From positions 1-49,798 of the forward strand of contig NZ_LADU01000030.1 of assembly GCF_000961795.1 (NCBI RefSeq): DNA of 49,798 nucleotides. The letters run 5' to 3'. Positions 22,781 through 32,219 of this stretch are shown here, piece by piece; position 1 is the first letter of the stretch; each line of letters begins with the position of its first letter. The notes below the pieces were generated by a model. It worked only from the letters and a program-made list of their open reading frames with translations. It had not been told where the DNA came from and ran no database searches. The position numbers and the translations under genes were made by a program. Source of the stretch: Hyphomonas sp. BRH_c22 (GTDB lineage Bacteria > Pseudomonadota > Alphaproteobacteria > Caulobacterales > Hyphomonadaceae).

Positions 22781-24073
22781 ATGCTTCGTCTGAGAGACAT
22801 CACGCCGCGCGGGCTGTATGCGCGCAGCCTGCTTTTGGTTGTCGTGCCCGTCGTGCTGATCCTAGCGCTGATGACCTGGTACTATTACAATAGCCATCTC
22901 GCCGAGGTGAACCGCAAGCTGGCCCAGTCGATCGCCCGTGACGCTGCGCTGATCCAGTCCTATTGCGATGCCCGCCCTGACACGCCCATCACGCGCGAGC
23001 GCCTCGAAGGCGACCTCGACGTGACGTTCGAATGCGACCATGTCGATCCGGAGTCAGGCGCCCCGGATCTGACGCGCACCTTTGCCTATGGCCGAACCCT
23101 GCGGGAGGAACTCGAAACACGCCTGGGCGTACCGGTTGACGTCAGTCTCGACCCGGCGACCATGCTCCATTTCCGCTTCCCTTCCGGCAACGATACCGTG
23201 GAAATCCTGATCGAACGCAAACGGGCCCTGACGGTGAACTCCCACTTCTTCATCGTCTGGGTGATCGCATCCTCCCTGCTGATGCTTGGCCTCGCTGTCG
23301 CCTTCCTCAACCAGCAGGTCCGCTCGATCCTGCGCCTCTCCGAAGCCGCGCGCGCCTTTGGACGGGGGCGCGATGCCCCGGGCTTCCGGCCGTCCGGGGC
23401 GACCGAAGTGCGCGATGCCGCCCGCGCGCTGCTCGACATGAAGAGCCGCCTGACCGCATTTGCCGACCAGCGAACAGCCATGCTGGCGGGCGTCAGTCAT
23501 GACCTGCGTACGCCGTTGACGCGCCTCAAGCTCTCGCTCGCCATGATGGAGCCGACCGAAGAACTCCGCGCCGCCCAGTCAGACCTTGATGACATGGCCA
23601 TGATGCTGGACGAATACCTGACCTTCGCCCGCGGCGAGGAGGGAGACGAGGCCGTCACGCTGGACCTCGCCCAGCTCGTCCGCGAAGCGGCCTCGGGGTT
23701 TGGGGCGCATGTCGCCGTTGTCGGCCCGGACGCCATGCGCGTGACCGGGCGCCCCCTCGCCCTCAAGCGGGCAATCAACAACCTGATCTCGAACGCGGTC
23801 AGATACGCGACCGACATCCGTGTCACCCTGGTCGACGGCCCCCACGCTGCAGAGGTGCACGTTGACGACAATGGCCCCGGCATCGCCGCCGAGCGCCGCG
23901 AAGAGGCGTTCCGCCCATTCTCACGACTGGACGAAGCGCGCACCCAGAACACGTCGGGCACCGGACTGGGACTGACCCTTGCGCGCGACACGGCAAGGGC
24001 GCATGGAGGGGACCTGCGCCTGTCGGACAGTGTTCTCGGGGGATTGCGTGCCAGTTTGCGCCTGCCTCATTAG
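22781..24073 (+). CDS. EnvZ-like sensor histidine kinase
   Basis: A 430-residue membrane kinase. Helix one is about residues 14-36 (ARSLLLVVVPVVLILALMTWYYY), a periplasmic sensor of about 110 residues follows (with two cysteines, SYCDARPD and FECDHVD, that could form a disulphide), helix two is about 155-177, then HAMP, HisKA with H240 in GVSHDLRTPLTRLKL, and the HATPase boxes NNLISNAVRYA, DDNGPGI and GTGLGLTLA. It autophosphorylates and passes phosphate to the OmpR-type partner. The ATG at 22781 gives the natural N-terminus; a TTG at 22769 in frame overlaps the response-regulator stop. The signal is unknown. Confidence 0.93.
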   Translation: MLRLRDITPRGLYARSLLLVVVPVVLILALMTWYYYNSHLAEVNRKLAQSIARDAALIQSYCDARPDTPITRERLEGDLDVTFECDHVDPESGAPDLTRTFAYGRTLREELETRLGVPVDVSLDPATMLHFRFPSGNDTVEILIERKRALTVNSHFFIVWVIASSLLMLGLAVAFLNQQVRSILRLSEAARAFGRGRDAPGFRPSGATEVRDAARALLDMKSRLTAFADQRTAMLAGVSHDLRTPLTRLKLSLAMMEPTEELRAAQSDLDDMAMMLDEYLTFARGEEGDEAVTLDLAQLVREAASGFGAHVAVVGPDAMRVTGRPLALKRAINNLISNAVRYATDIRVTLVDGPHAAEVHVDDNGPGIAAERREEAFRPFSRLDEARTQNTSGTGLGLTLARDTARAHGGDLRLSDSVLGGLRASLRLPH

Positions 24074-24129
24074 CCGGAACGCATTGCAAGACAGCACCCC
24101 TTTTCACGCCCCCGTCATCTGGAGACACC

Positions 24130-25680
24130 ATGTCGACATCCGCTGCCAAACTGATCATCCGCAACGCAACACCCGCCGATGCAGGTGCGATGATCAGCCT
24201 GTCGGAACGCATTTACGGCCCTGGCATGGGCTATACGCGCGACAACCTGCTCGGGCATATCAACCGCTTCCCCGAAGGCCAGTTCGTGGCCGAATACGAA
24301 GGCAGGATTGTCGGCCATTGCGCCACATTCATGATCAATTCCGAAATCGCCTTCGCCCCGCATACGTGGGACGAAATCACTGGCGTCGGGTTTGCCGCGC
24401 GGCATGATCCGGAAGGCGATGTGCTGTATGGCATGGACGTCGGTGTCGATCCGGAATTCCGCCGCCTGCGGATTGGCCAGCGTTTCTACCGGGTTCGCCA
24501 GGAATTGTGCCAGTACCTCGAACTGAAGGGTATCGTGTTCGGCGGCCGCATGCCCGGCTATGCCCGGCGCGCCAAGGAGTATCCGAACCCGGCCGATTAT
24601 GTGGCCGCAGTGGTCGGATCGAAACTGAAGGACCAGGTGATTACCTTCCAGCTCCGGCAGGGATTTGAACCGATTGGCGTGCTGAAAAACTACCTCGATG
24701 GCGACACGGCCTCGATGAACCACGCCACGCACATGTTCTGGAAGAATCCGCTGGCTCAGGAAGAAATCAAGGCCAAGCCAAGCCTCGGTGGCACCCATCT
24801 GCCTGAAAGCGTCCGCATAACCACGGTCCAGTTCCAGATGCGGAAAATCCAGGCGATCAGCGAATTTGAGACCCAGGTCGAATATTTTGTCGACATCGCA
24901 TCTGACTACCGGTCGGACTTTGTCGTCTTCCCGGAACTCTTCACACTGCAATTACTGTCGCTGGAGAAAACACCTCTGGCGCCGATCGACGCCATCGAGA
25001 AGATCTCCGAATATACACCGCGTTTCATCGAATTCATGGAGAAGCTCGCGGTCTCCTACAACATCAACATCGTTGGCGGATCGCACCCGAGCAAGATGCC
25101 GAATGGCGACATTCTCAACATCTCGTATGTCTTCCTGCGCGACGGATCGGTCCATACGCAGCAGAAGCTCCACCCCACACCGTCCGAACGGCGCTGGTGG
25201 AATATCCAGGGCGGCAAGGGCAACACCGTCATCCAGACCGATTGCGGCCCGATCGGCGTGATGATCTGCTATGACAGCGAATTCCCGGAACAGGCCCGCC
25301 ACCTCGTCGATCAGGGCGCTCTCATCCTCTTCGTACCGTTCTGCACGGACGAACGCCGCGGATACCTGCGCGTGCGCTATTGCTGCCAGGCCCGCGCAGT
25401 CGAAAACCAGTGCTATGTCGTCATGTCCGGTGTCGTGGGCAACCTGCCGAATGTCGAGAACATGGACATCCACTACGCTGAAAGCTGCATTCTGACACCG
25501 TCAGACTTCCCGTTCTCGCGTGATGGCATTGCAGCCGACACACCGGCCAACACGGAAACGGTTGCCCTTGCAGACCTGTCCCTCTCCGACCTGCTGACCG
25601 CACGCCAATCCGGCGCCGTGCAGAACCTCAAGGACCGCCGTTTCGACCTGTACCAGGTGGCGTGGACCAAGGGCAGCTGA
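24130..25680 (+). CDS. GNAT acetyltransferase fused to carbon-nitrogen hydrolase
   Basis: A 516-residue bifunctional protein. Residues about 8-200 are a GNAT domain (LIIRNATPADAGAMISLSERIYG, VDPEFRRLRIGQRFYRVR for acetyl-CoA binding). Residues about 230-516 are a nitrilase-superfamily amidase with the catalytic triad E (FVVFPELF), K (QQKLHPTPSE) and C (GVMICYDSEFPE). This fusion is known in many bacteria, without a settled substrate; amide hydrolysis coupled to acyl transfer is the usual idea. TGGAGA precedes the ATG. It lies between the two-component operon and a hybrid kinase, on the same strand. Confidence 0.92.
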   Translation: MSTSAAKLIIRNATPADAGAMISLSERIYGPGMGYTRDNLLGHINRFPEGQFVAEYEGRIVGHCATFMINSEIAFAPHTWDEITGVGFAARHDPEGDVLYGMDVGVDPEFRRLRIGQRFYRVRQELCQYLELKGIVFGGRMPGYARRAKEYPNPADYVAAVVGSKLKDQVITFQLRQGFEPIGVLKNYLDGDTASMNHATHMFWKNPLAQEEIKAKPSLGGTHLPESVRITTVQFQMRKIQAISEFETQVEYFVDIASDYRSDFVVFPELFTLQLLSLEKTPLAPIDAIEKISEYTPRFIEFMEKLAVSYNINIVGGSHPSKMPNGDILNISYVFLRDGSVHTQQKLHPTPSERRWWNIQGGKGNTVIQTDCGPIGVMICYDSEFPEQARHLVDQGALILFVPFCTDERRGYLRVRYCCQARAVENQCYVVMSGVVGNLPNVENMDIHYAESCILTPSDFPFSRDGIAADTPANTETVALADLSLSDLLTARQSGAVQNLKDRRFDLYQVAWTKGS

Positions 25681-25781
25681 CGCTGAGGCAACCTGAAAGT
25701 ACGCTGTTTTCTGACGCGATTTTACCAACCTTACATACATTCAGCCTAGTCTTCGGGGAGGGTGACCCGTGGACCAGCAGA

Positions 25782-27437
25782 ATGACCGAAACAGCATCGA
25801 CGCCGCCTGAAACGGATTGGCGTTCCCTCGACAAGTTGCAGGCAGGATTCACGGTCTTCCGCCCCGATCTGAGCCTGTTGTTTGCGAACAAGACTGCGCG
25901 GTCTCTCTGGCCGATCATGTATTCCAGCATGGATGATGGCGCCTCTCTGTTCGATGCCGTAGGCCTGCAGATACGCAGCCTGTTCCCGCGCCTCAACGAA
26001 GCCACTTTCCAGGTCCGGCAATCGCTTGTGATGGATGCGATCCGCAAGTGCAGCGACCTCGATATGGTGACGGCGACCGGGCGGCATGTTGTGACGACCT
26101 ATTCCCGGCTCGACGATGGTCTCGTGGTCGGTATCGCCCACGACGTCACCGACCTGGTGAAACGGGAAGTCACGTTGAAAGACGCCCGCCGCGATGCGGT
26201 GACTGCCAGCGAAGCAAAATCTGAATTCCTCGCCACAATGAGTCACGAGATACGCACGCCGCTGAATGGTGTCATCGGCATGTCTGAAGCCTTGCAGCAC
26301 AGGCAGCTGGGTGCTGTCGAAAGGGAAATGGTCGACACGATCGTGGACAGTTCCCACACGATGCTCGTTCTTCTCAATGACATCCTCGATATGTCGAGGA
26401 TCGAAGCGGGACGGCTCGATATCAATCCTGTCGTGGAAAACGTCCGCGAGCGCATAGGCTGGCTGAAACGCACCTATACACCCATTGCGCGCAAGAAGGG
26501 CCTCACGCTCGAGGTCGTATTCGATCCCCAGCTTCCGGAGTTTCTGGCCTTCGATACAATCCGTGTGCGCCAATGCATCGACAATCTGGTCTTCAATGCG
26601 CTCAAATTCACATCGAAAGGCGGCGTGACGATCGCCGTCATGGCCGGCGGCATGTCGCGGGACGGCCGCATCACGCTCACCGTACACGTCTGCGATACAG
26701 GCATCGGCATCGCGCCTGAACAGCGCGAGCGTGTGTTCAGCAGTTTCGAACAGGCCGACGGCTCCACCAGCCAGCGATTTGGCGGATCGGGCCTCGGACT
26801 CGCGATTTCACGCAAGCTTGCCCGCCTGATGGGCGGAGACATCACTTGCACCAGCGAGCCGGGTGAAGGATCGGTCTTCTCGCTTTCTTTCGAGACGCGC
26901 CTCGCCGACACGCCGAAAGAGGGTACGGCCTCATTGAGGGTCAGTCCCCTGCGGGAGACTTTTTCGCTCAAGGGCATCCGCGCGCTTGTGGCTGATGACA
27001 ATGAGATCAACCTGCGGGTCGCGCGCGCAGCACTCGAACCGCTTGGTGTCGAGGTTATGGACGCAGCCAGCGGCCAACAGGCCCTCGACATTCTGGCCAG
27101 GAATGAGGTCGACATCGTGCTCCTCGACTCCCACATGCCCGGCATGGATGGGCCGGAAACCCTGAAACATATCCGGCAAAGCGGCATGCCCTGGTCCATC
27201 GTACCCGTGATCGCGGTGACCGCTGACGCCATGGCAGGCGACCGTGCGAAATATCTCGCGATGGGTATGGACGACTATATAGCCAAGCCGATACTCGAGC
27301 GCGATCTCATGACAGCGCTGTCGCGGATCAAGAGCAAGCTGCGCACACGATCAAGCCGCCGCTCGCCGGCTTTCAGCGACATTGTCCTTGACGCATCAAC
27401 CGCATCCAACCTCCACAAGCTGCTGCTGACCACCTGA
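25782..27437 (+). CDS. Hybrid histidine kinase with PAS and receiver domains
   Basis: A 551-residue soluble hybrid kinase. Order: PAS-like sensor (about 10-140, LDKLQAGFTVFRPDLSLLFANK), HisKA with H155 (TMSHEIRTPLNGVIGMSE), HATPase_c (NALKFTSKGG, DTGIGIAPEQRERVFSSFEQADGS, GGSGLGLAISRKLARLMGG) and a receiver domain with phosphoacceptor D449 (VLLDSHMPGMDG) and K near 499 (YIAKPI). No membrane helices, so it senses a cytoplasmic signal. It has no separate response regulator or phosphotransfer protein next door. The ATG at 25782 starts MTETASTPPETDWRSL; the open frame before it covers the end of the previous gene and is rejected. Confidence 0.92.
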   Translation: MTETASTPPETDWRSLDKLQAGFTVFRPDLSLLFANKTARSLWPIMYSSMDDGASLFDAVGLQIRSLFPRLNEATFQVRQSLVMDAIRKCSDLDMVTATGRHVVTTYSRLDDGLVVGIAHDVTDLVKREVTLKDARRDAVTASEAKSEFLATMSHEIRTPLNGVIGMSEALQHRQLGAVEREMVDTIVDSSHTMLVLLNDILDMSRIEAGRLDINPVVENVRERIGWLKRTYTPIARKKGLTLEVVFDPQLPEFLAFDTIRVRQCIDNLVFNALKFTSKGGVTIAVMAGGMSRDGRITLTVHVCDTGIGIAPEQRERVFSSFEQADGSTSQRFGGSGLGLAISRKLARLMGGDITCTSEPGEGSVFSLSFETRLADTPKEGTASLRVSPLRETFSLKGIRALVADDNEINLRVARAALEPLGVEVMDAASGQQALDILARNEVDIVLLDSHMPGMDGPETLKHIRQSGMPWSIVPVIAVTADAMAGDRAKYLAMGMDDYIAKPILERDLMTALSRIKSKLRTRSSRRSPAFSDIVLDASTASNLHKLLLTT

Positions 27438-27460
27438 TCCCGGCCCGGTCCGGCAGGCAA

Positions 27461-27754
27461 TCAGCCCAGCTTGCCGGCCAGCGCGTCCATGAATGCCGCC
27501 AGTTCCACATCCTTGTCCGACACACCGTCCACATCGTGCGTCGTCAGGGTCACCTCGACCTTATTGTAGACGTTGAACCATTCGGGATGGTGATCCATCG
27601 CCTCGGCCTTGAGGGCCACCGATGACATGAATCCCCACGCCGTCTTGAAATCGGCAAACTTGAACGTCTTCTTGATGATGTCGCGGTCGCCGCTTCCCGC
27701 TGCCCAGCCGTGTAGTTTTCCGAGCGCAACACTCGCGCCGATCCTGCCTGCCAT
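27461..27754 (-). CDS. phhB: Pterin-4a-carbinolamine dehydratase
   Basis: A 97-residue PCD/DCoH family protein that dehydrates 4a-hydroxytetrahydrobiopterin in the recycling of the phenylalanine-hydroxylase cofactor. The conserved block [21 protein letters not shown] covers residues 54-74, with the active-site histidines H55, H56 and H73. The start [11 protein letters not shown] gives family length. It begins 5 bases after the stop of the lipoprotein gene, the last of a three-gene minus-strand run (HAD, lipoprotein, PCD). No phenylalanine hydroxylase is in the window, so a moonlighting or molybdopterin-related role is possible, as in other bacteria with a solo PCD. Confidence 0.92.
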   Translation of the reverse strand: MAGRIGASVALGKLHGWAAGSGDRDIIKKTFKFADFKTAWGFMSSVALKAEAMDHHPEWFNVYNKVEVTLTTHDVDGVSDKDVELAAFMDALAGKLG

Positions 27755-27758
27755 AGAC

Positions 27759-28340
27759 TTATTCCTCTCCGTCGAGGCCGAGCACGAAATATACCCAGCG
27801 ACCATCTTCCGCGATTGCGGTGCGCATGCCCGGATACCCTTTCCCGTCGCGTATAAGGGCAATGCCGTCATCACCGATCAGTTCCCTCAGCCGCTTGCGG
27901 TCCTGAAACGACATCTTCTCGGGGATCAGGTCTGCCGCATCGCGGGCGGCAAGGTCCGGCCAGACATACCAGCGTTCACCATCCACCTCCCGCACGCCAG
28001 CCGGTTCATCGAGCAACTGACGAAGCTTGAGGTTGGGATCAAGGCCTGTGCGCCGCAGCAGGTCCCAGAAATCCTTGTGCGGCTGTCCGCTGAAATTGGA
28101 GATGAACCCCTCGCTGGCCGCCGCCGTTCGCGCCAGGCCGCCCAGTGAGCCAGCCTTGGCATGTCTCAGCAAGATTTCGCGCGTTTTGCTGACCTCACCG
28201 GAAATCTCGACAGGCTCGGGTGCGACAGGCGCCCGTGTCAGGCTTTCCTCTGGAATAGCCGGCACCGGCTCATCGCCGCCCCGGCTGCATGCGGCGAGGC
28301 CAAGGGCCGCGACCGCAAGGAGGACGCTACGCCAGCGCAT
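27759..28340 (-). CDS. Predicted lipoprotein of unknown function
   Basis: The 193-residue product has a lipoprotein signal ([18 protein letters not shown], lipobox LAAC) followed by a proline/glutamate-rich linker and a domain of about 140 residues without a known family that I recognise ([71 protein letters not shown] split by short gaps). The tryptophan/aspartate-rich segment and the G-Y-P-G-M-R-T end suggest a soluble periplasmic domain. It overlaps the upstream HAD stop by 14 bases and is followed closely by phhB. It looks conserved in Hyphomonadaceae, from memory only. Confidence 0.75.
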   Translation of the reverse strand: MRWRSVLLAVAALGLAACSRGGDEPVPAIPEESLTRAPVAPEPVEISGEVSKTREILLRHAKAGSLGGLARTAAASEGFISNFSGQPHKDFWDLLRRTGLDPNLKLRQLLDEPAGVREVDGERWYVWPDLAARDAADLIPEKMSFQDRKRLRELIGDDGIALIRDGKGYPGMRTAIAEDGRWVYFVLGLDGEE

Positions 28341-28977
28341 AACCGGTCACGGCCTCGAGGTCGCTCAAGAGCTGGTCCTCGCCGATCACCTTGATTGTTG
28401 TCATACCCATCTGGCGTGCCGGTTTCAGGTTGATGCCCAGGTCATCCAGATAGACGCACTCTTCAGGTGCCACGTCGAGTGCCTCGCACATCAAGGCATA
28501 GATACGCGGGTCCGGCTTGCGAATGCCGAGCTTCGAGCTTTCGATGACATGATCGAACCGGGCGAACACTTTTTCCAGTTCTGCCGCCTTTGCGGCATCG
28601 TTCGTCATCGAGGCGCCCTTGCCGATGGGCGCATTGTTCGTGATGCAGCCGACCTTGCCCTTCGCCTTGCAGGCGTCCAGCGCAGCGACGACCCGGGGGC
28701 GCAGCGATCCCGACAGCAGGGACAACACGTCGCGGCCCGGCACTTCATGCCCCAAAGACCGCGATTCAGAGCGGAACATTGTATCGAAACCGGCTGCATC
28801 CACCTCGCTGCGCTCGAGAAGCGCCCAGGCGTTTTCAAGTGGATTCACTGCATTTACCGAGCGGATGAAGTCCCTTGGCAGGCTATTTTCCTCTTCGTAT
28901 CGCGTGAAGGCATCGAAGGGAGAGGAGGTAAAAACGCCCCCGAAATCCCAGATTACTGCTTTGAACGTTTTATCCAT
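28327..28977 (-). CDS. HAD-superfamily hydrolase (subclass IA)
   Basis: A 216-residue HAD phosphatase-like protein. Motif I is IWDFGGVFTSSP (nucleophile D near residue 11), motif II is the serine/threonine in GCITNNAP (about 112-119), motif III is the lysine in KLGIRKPDPRIY and motif IV is VYLDDLGINLKPARQMGM. The FGGV start resembles the N-terminal domain of soluble epoxide hydrolase and phosphoglycolate-type phosphatases. Substrate unknown. It is the first gene of the run with the lipoprotein and phhB and is divergent from the SDR gene. Confidence 0.9.
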   Translation of the reverse strand: MDKTFKAVIWDFGGVFTSSPFDAFTRYEEENSLPRDFIRSVNAVNPLENAWALLERSEVDAAGFDTMFRSESRSLGHEVPGRDVLSLLSGSLRPRVVAALDACKAKGKVGCITNNAPIGKGASMTNDAAKAAELEKVFARFDHVIESSKLGIRKPDPRIYALMCEALDVAPEECVYLDDLGINLKPARQMGMTTIKVIGEDQLLSDLEAVTGYALA

Positions 28978-29082
28978 GCGGCAGCTTTAGCCTTCCTCAA
29001 ATCGAGTTTCAAACCTTGAACATTGCTTGGCCGTATCTAGGGTGCCCGTCAATCACATCGAAACTGCAAAGGAATGGCAATC

Positions 29083-30000
29083 ATGGGCGTGCTTGAAGGC
29101 AAAACAGTACTCATCACAGGCGGCGGCAACGGTATCGGGCGCGAGACCGCGCTGCTCGCGGCACGCGAGGGTGCCAAAGTGGTTGTCAACGATCTCGGCG
29201 GCGGTCTCACGGGCGGTGACGAGGGTGACGCCGGACCGGCCGAGAAAGTCGCCGCCGAAATCCGCGCGGCGGGCGGCGAGGCCGTGTCAAATTCGGAGAG
29301 CGTCACCGACATGCGCGCCGTCGAAGGCATGGTCGAACAGGCGAAGGACACGTTCGGCTCGCTCGACGCCATCATCAACCCGGCCGGCATCCTGCGCGAC
29401 GGCATGTTCCACAAGATGAGCGAAAATGACTGGGACAGTGTCATCGACGTGCACCTGCGCGGCAGCTTCAATGTCACGCGCGCAGCCATCGAGCTGTTCC
29501 GCGAAAAGGAAAGCGGGGCCTTCGTGCTGTTTACGTCCACATCCGGCATCATCGGCAATATTGGCCAGGCCAACTATGCCGCCGCCAAGATGGGCATTGT
29601 CGGCCTCTCGCGCATCATCGCCATGGAAGGCGAACGCAAGAATGTCCGCTCCAACGTCATCGCACCTTTCGCATGGACCCGCATGATCGCCTCCATCCCG
29701 GTCAAGGATGAGGCCGGCGCCCAGCGTGTCGAGCGGATCAAGAATTCCATGCGCGCTGACCAGGTGGCCCAACTGGCCGTCGCGCTGTGCGCCGACAAGG
29801 CCAAGCATGTCAGCGGCCAGATTTTCATCGTGCGCGGGAATGAAGTGATCCTCTGTGACCAGCCCCGGCCGGTCAAATCGCTCGCCCGTATGGAAGGCTG
29901 GACACCTGACAGCCTGATCGACAACGCCTTCCCTGCCATGCAGGGCAGCTTCACCGATCTCGGTGCATCGGCCAGCGTCTTCCCCTACGACCCGGTCTAG
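29083..30000 (+). CDS. Short-chain dehydrogenase (3-hydroxyacyl-CoA dehydrogenase-like)
   Basis: A 305-residue SDR oxidoreductase. NAD(P)-binding motif TGGGNGIG at about residues 13-20, then NPAG in place of the usual NNAG, and the active-site triad S (FTSTSGIIG), Y and K (ANYAAAKMG). The long form with an extra C-terminal part (CDQPRPVKSLARMEGW) resembles the dehydrogenase domain of peroxisomal multifunctional enzyme type 2, suggesting a 3-hydroxyacyl-CoA or steroid substrate. I chose ATG 29083 because AAGGA sits nine bases before it; an ATG at 29074 has no spacing. The gene converges with mtgA. The proline in NPAG is seen in this subfamily. Confidence 0.9.
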   Translation: MGVLEGKTVLITGGGNGIGRETALLAAREGAKVVVNDLGGGLTGGDEGDAGPAEKVAAEIRAAGGEAVSNSESVTDMRAVEGMVEQAKDTFGSLDAIINPAGILRDGMFHKMSENDWDSVIDVHLRGSFNVTRAAIELFREKESGAFVLFTSTSGIIGNIGQANYAAAKMGIVGLSRIIAMEGERKNVRSNVIAPFAWTRMIASIPVKDEAGAQRVERIKNSMRADQVAQLAVALCADKAKHVSGQIFIVRGNEVILCDQPRPVKSLARMEGWTPDSLIDNAFPAMQGSFTDLGASASVFPYDPV

Positions 30001-30012
30001 GCACCGCCGCGG

Positions 30013-30037
30013 CGACCCGCCCTATTGGGGTGGGTCG
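30013..30037. terminator. Hairpin between the SDR and mtgA genes
   Basis: CGACCCGCCC pairs with GGGTGGGTCG (one G-T) across a 5-base loop, overlapping the mtgA stop codon between two converging genes. There is no clear T run, so it may only be a weak or Rho-assisted end. Confidence 0.4.
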
Positions 30038-31083
30038 TCCGCCGCAGGTTCAGGATCAACGACGATGTCGTCGCGCGGACGCAGGTCCACGGGGCCGGAC
30101 GGTTCGCCGGGCGCATCAGTCCCGGGCCCTGATGGCGAGGCAGGCACGTCCTCGGGCATGGTGAAGGGCTCAGGCTCTTCGGTCACCTCCGGCGCGGGTT
30201 GCGCGAAGGACTCGTCCGCTGCATCCAGCACTTCGCTCAGCGGGTCATCGCCCCCGACTTGAGGGGCCGGACCGCTCTCGTCCGGCACCGGCGCCGGCTC
30301 AGGCGGCAGGTCCGGCATCACCTCGGGTGGCGGCGGCGGAGTGCCTTTGACGGGCGGTAGCGGCGCAGGTCGCTTGTCGCCGAACACGCACGCATCCAGC
30401 CCCTGATTGCGCACAACGCGCATGCGCGCCTGAAGGGTGCCGGCACGGCTGGAGACATATGGCCCCGGCGGATCAACCCGCCACTTGTTCGGGCTGGGCA
30501 GTACGGCCGCCAGCAAGGCGGCTTCGCGTTCTGTCAATGCTGCTGCAGATTTGCCAAAGCGCGCCTGCGCAGCTGCTTCCGCTCCGAAGATGCCATCCCC
30601 CCATTCAGCGACATTGAGATAGACTTCCATCACGCGCCGCTTGCCCCAGGCATGATCAATGAATGTCGCCATCCACATGTCACCGGCCTTGCGCGGCGCG
30701 CCGCCGCCATTCCAGAAGAACACGTTCTTGGCTGTTTGCTGGGTAATGGTCGACGCGCCACGCGCTTTCTTTCCGCGCTGATATTCGTCGATCGCCTTCT
30801 CGATGGCATCCGGATCAATGCCGTGATGCTCGCAGTAGCGCGTGTCCTCTGCGGCAATCACGGCGCTGACAAGATGTGGGGAAATGTCTTCGAGCGGGGT
30901 GATGTCCCGGCGGATCGTTTCGCCGCCTGCCGCCCGCTGCACCATCAGGATCGTGCCGGGCACGGGCAGGAAGATCAGCGCAGCCGCATACAGGTGCAAG
31001 GCCACGAACAGGCCAGCGGCCAGCTTTACCAGCCGCCCGAGCCAAACGCGCACTGGTCCCTTGCCGCCTGTTCCAACCGTCAT
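30022..31083 (-). CDS. mtgA: Monofunctional peptidoglycan glycosyltransferase with long acidic tail
   Basis: The 353-residue product has one N-terminal membrane helix (about 14-35) and a GT51 domain that polymerises lipid [16 protein letters not shown] (catalytic glutamate), [37 protein letters not shown] and [13 protein letters not shown]. MtgA proteins usually end soon after this (about 230-240 residues); here some 115 further residues are rich in P, E, D and S ([36 protein letters not shown]). The ATG at 31083 overlaps the queG stop as ATGA, fixing the start. It is the last gene of the gdhZ-fzlA-queG-mtgA run and probably works in septal wall synthesis. Confidence 0.92.
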   Translation of the reverse strand: MTVGTGGKGPVRVWLGRLVKLAAGLFVALHLYAAALIFLPVPGTILMVQRAAGGETIRRDITPLEDISPHLVSAVIAAEDTRYCEHHGIDPDAIEKAIDEYQRGKKARGASTITQQTAKNVFFWNGGGAPRKAGDMWMATFIDHAWGKRRVMEVYLNVAEWGDGIFGAEAAAQARFGKSAAALTEREAALLAAVLPSPNKWRVDPPGPYVSSRAGTLQARMRVVRNQGLDACVFGDKRPAPLPPVKGTPPPPPEVMPDLPPEPAPVPDESGPAPQVGGDDPLSEVLDAADESFAQPAPEVTEEPEPFTMPEDVPASPSGPGTDAPGEPSGPVDLRPRDDIVVDPEPAADDPPQ

Positions 31084-32219
31084 GCTGCTTCGTCCCATTC
31101 CGCCACAACGCCCGGATCACGCTCGCGATCCCGGCGCTCAGACTTCTCGGTCTGAAATCTGTCAGGATCAAGACGGCTGAGCGCCCATACCGCTGCCCCG
31201 CGCACCTCCGGCGCCGTATCGTCGAGCAGGCGCAGCAGCGGTGGGACAAGCTGCCTGTCGCCCGAATTGCCGATGGCAATGCAGACATTGCGCACAAACC
31301 GGTTGCGGCCGCTGCGCTTGACTGGCGAACCGGAAAACACGTCACGGAACGTGGCATCGTCCAGTGCTGCCAGTTCATCGAGGCCAGGCGCTTTCAGTTC
31401 CACCCGCGCATGCAATGCCGACTCCGAGGCCGCAGCGGCAAACTTATTCCACGGGCAAACCGCCAGGCAATCGTCACAGCCATATATGCGATTGCCCATC
31501 GCCCGCCGGAATTCACGCGGAATCGGTCCGGCATGCTCAATGGTCAGGTAGGAAATGCACCGGCGCGCATCGAGCTGGTAGGGCGCGGGAAAGGCCGCGG
31601 TGGGGCAAACATCAAGGCAGGCCCGGCAAGACCCGCAATGGTCGGTTTCCGCCATATCCGGAACCAGTTCGGCTTCAGTCAGCATCACGCCGAGGAAAAA
31701 CCAGGAGCCCAGCTCGCGGCTGACCAGGTTCGTATGCTTGCCCTGCCAGCCCATGCCGGCCTTTGCCGCCAGCGGCTTTTCCATCAGCGGCGCCGTATCA
31801 ACGAAGACTTTCACCTCCGCGCCGGTCTCCGACACGAAGGCGCGCGCCAGCTGTTTCAGGCGTGACTTGAGCAGGTCGTGATAATCCTTGCCCCTGGCAT
31901 AGACTGAAATATTGCCAAGGCTGCGCTCGGCCAGCATCTCCATCGGATCGAGTCCCGGCCCGTAATTCAGCGCCACAACGACAGCTGATTTCGCATGCGC
32001 CCACATGGCTGTCGGGGCCTTGCGCCGCTCCAGCGTCGTTTCCATCCATTCCATCTGGCCATGACGGCCTTCCGAGACAAAGGTCTCCAGCCGCTCGCCT
32101 GCCGCCCAGGGCTCATCGGCACGGGCGATACGCACGCTGTCAAAGCCGAGCGCGCGCGCCGTCTCTTTCAGGAAGGCTTCGGGCGAACCGGCGAGGGGAT
32201 CAGAAGTCGAGGTTGGCAT
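31080..32219 (-). CDS. queG: Epoxyqueuosine reductase
   Basis: A 379-residue cobalamin and iron-sulphur enzyme that makes queuosine in tRNA by reducing epoxyqueuosine. Two ferredoxin-like motifs are visible: [16 protein letters not shown] and [15 protein letters not shown], with a further C in [29 protein letters not shown] and [14 protein letters not shown] are family hallmarks. A C-terminal HEAT-like repeat ([20 protein letters not shown]) is present as in many QueG. It starts inside the last 20 bases of fzlA (ATG at 32219) and ends in an ATGA overlap with mtgA, so it is translationally tied to both. Confidence 0.95.
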   Translation of the reverse strand: MPTSTSDPLAGSPEAFLKETARALGFDSVRIARADEPWAAGERLETFVSEGRHGQMEWMETTLERRKAPTAMWAHAKSAVVVALNYGPGLDPMEMLAERSLGNISVYARGKDYHDLLKSRLKQLARAFVSETGAEVKVFVDTAPLMEKPLAAKAGMGWQGKHTNLVSRELGSWFFLGVMLTEAELVPDMAETDHCGSCRACLDVCPTAAFPAPYQLDARRCISYLTIEHAGPIPREFRRAMGNRIYGCDDCLAVCPWNKFAAAASESALHARVELKAPGLDELAALDDATFRDVFSGSPVKRSGRNRFVRNVCIAIGNSGDRQLVPPLLRLLDDTAPEVRGAAVWALSRLDPDRFQTEKSERRDRERDPGVVAEWDEAA

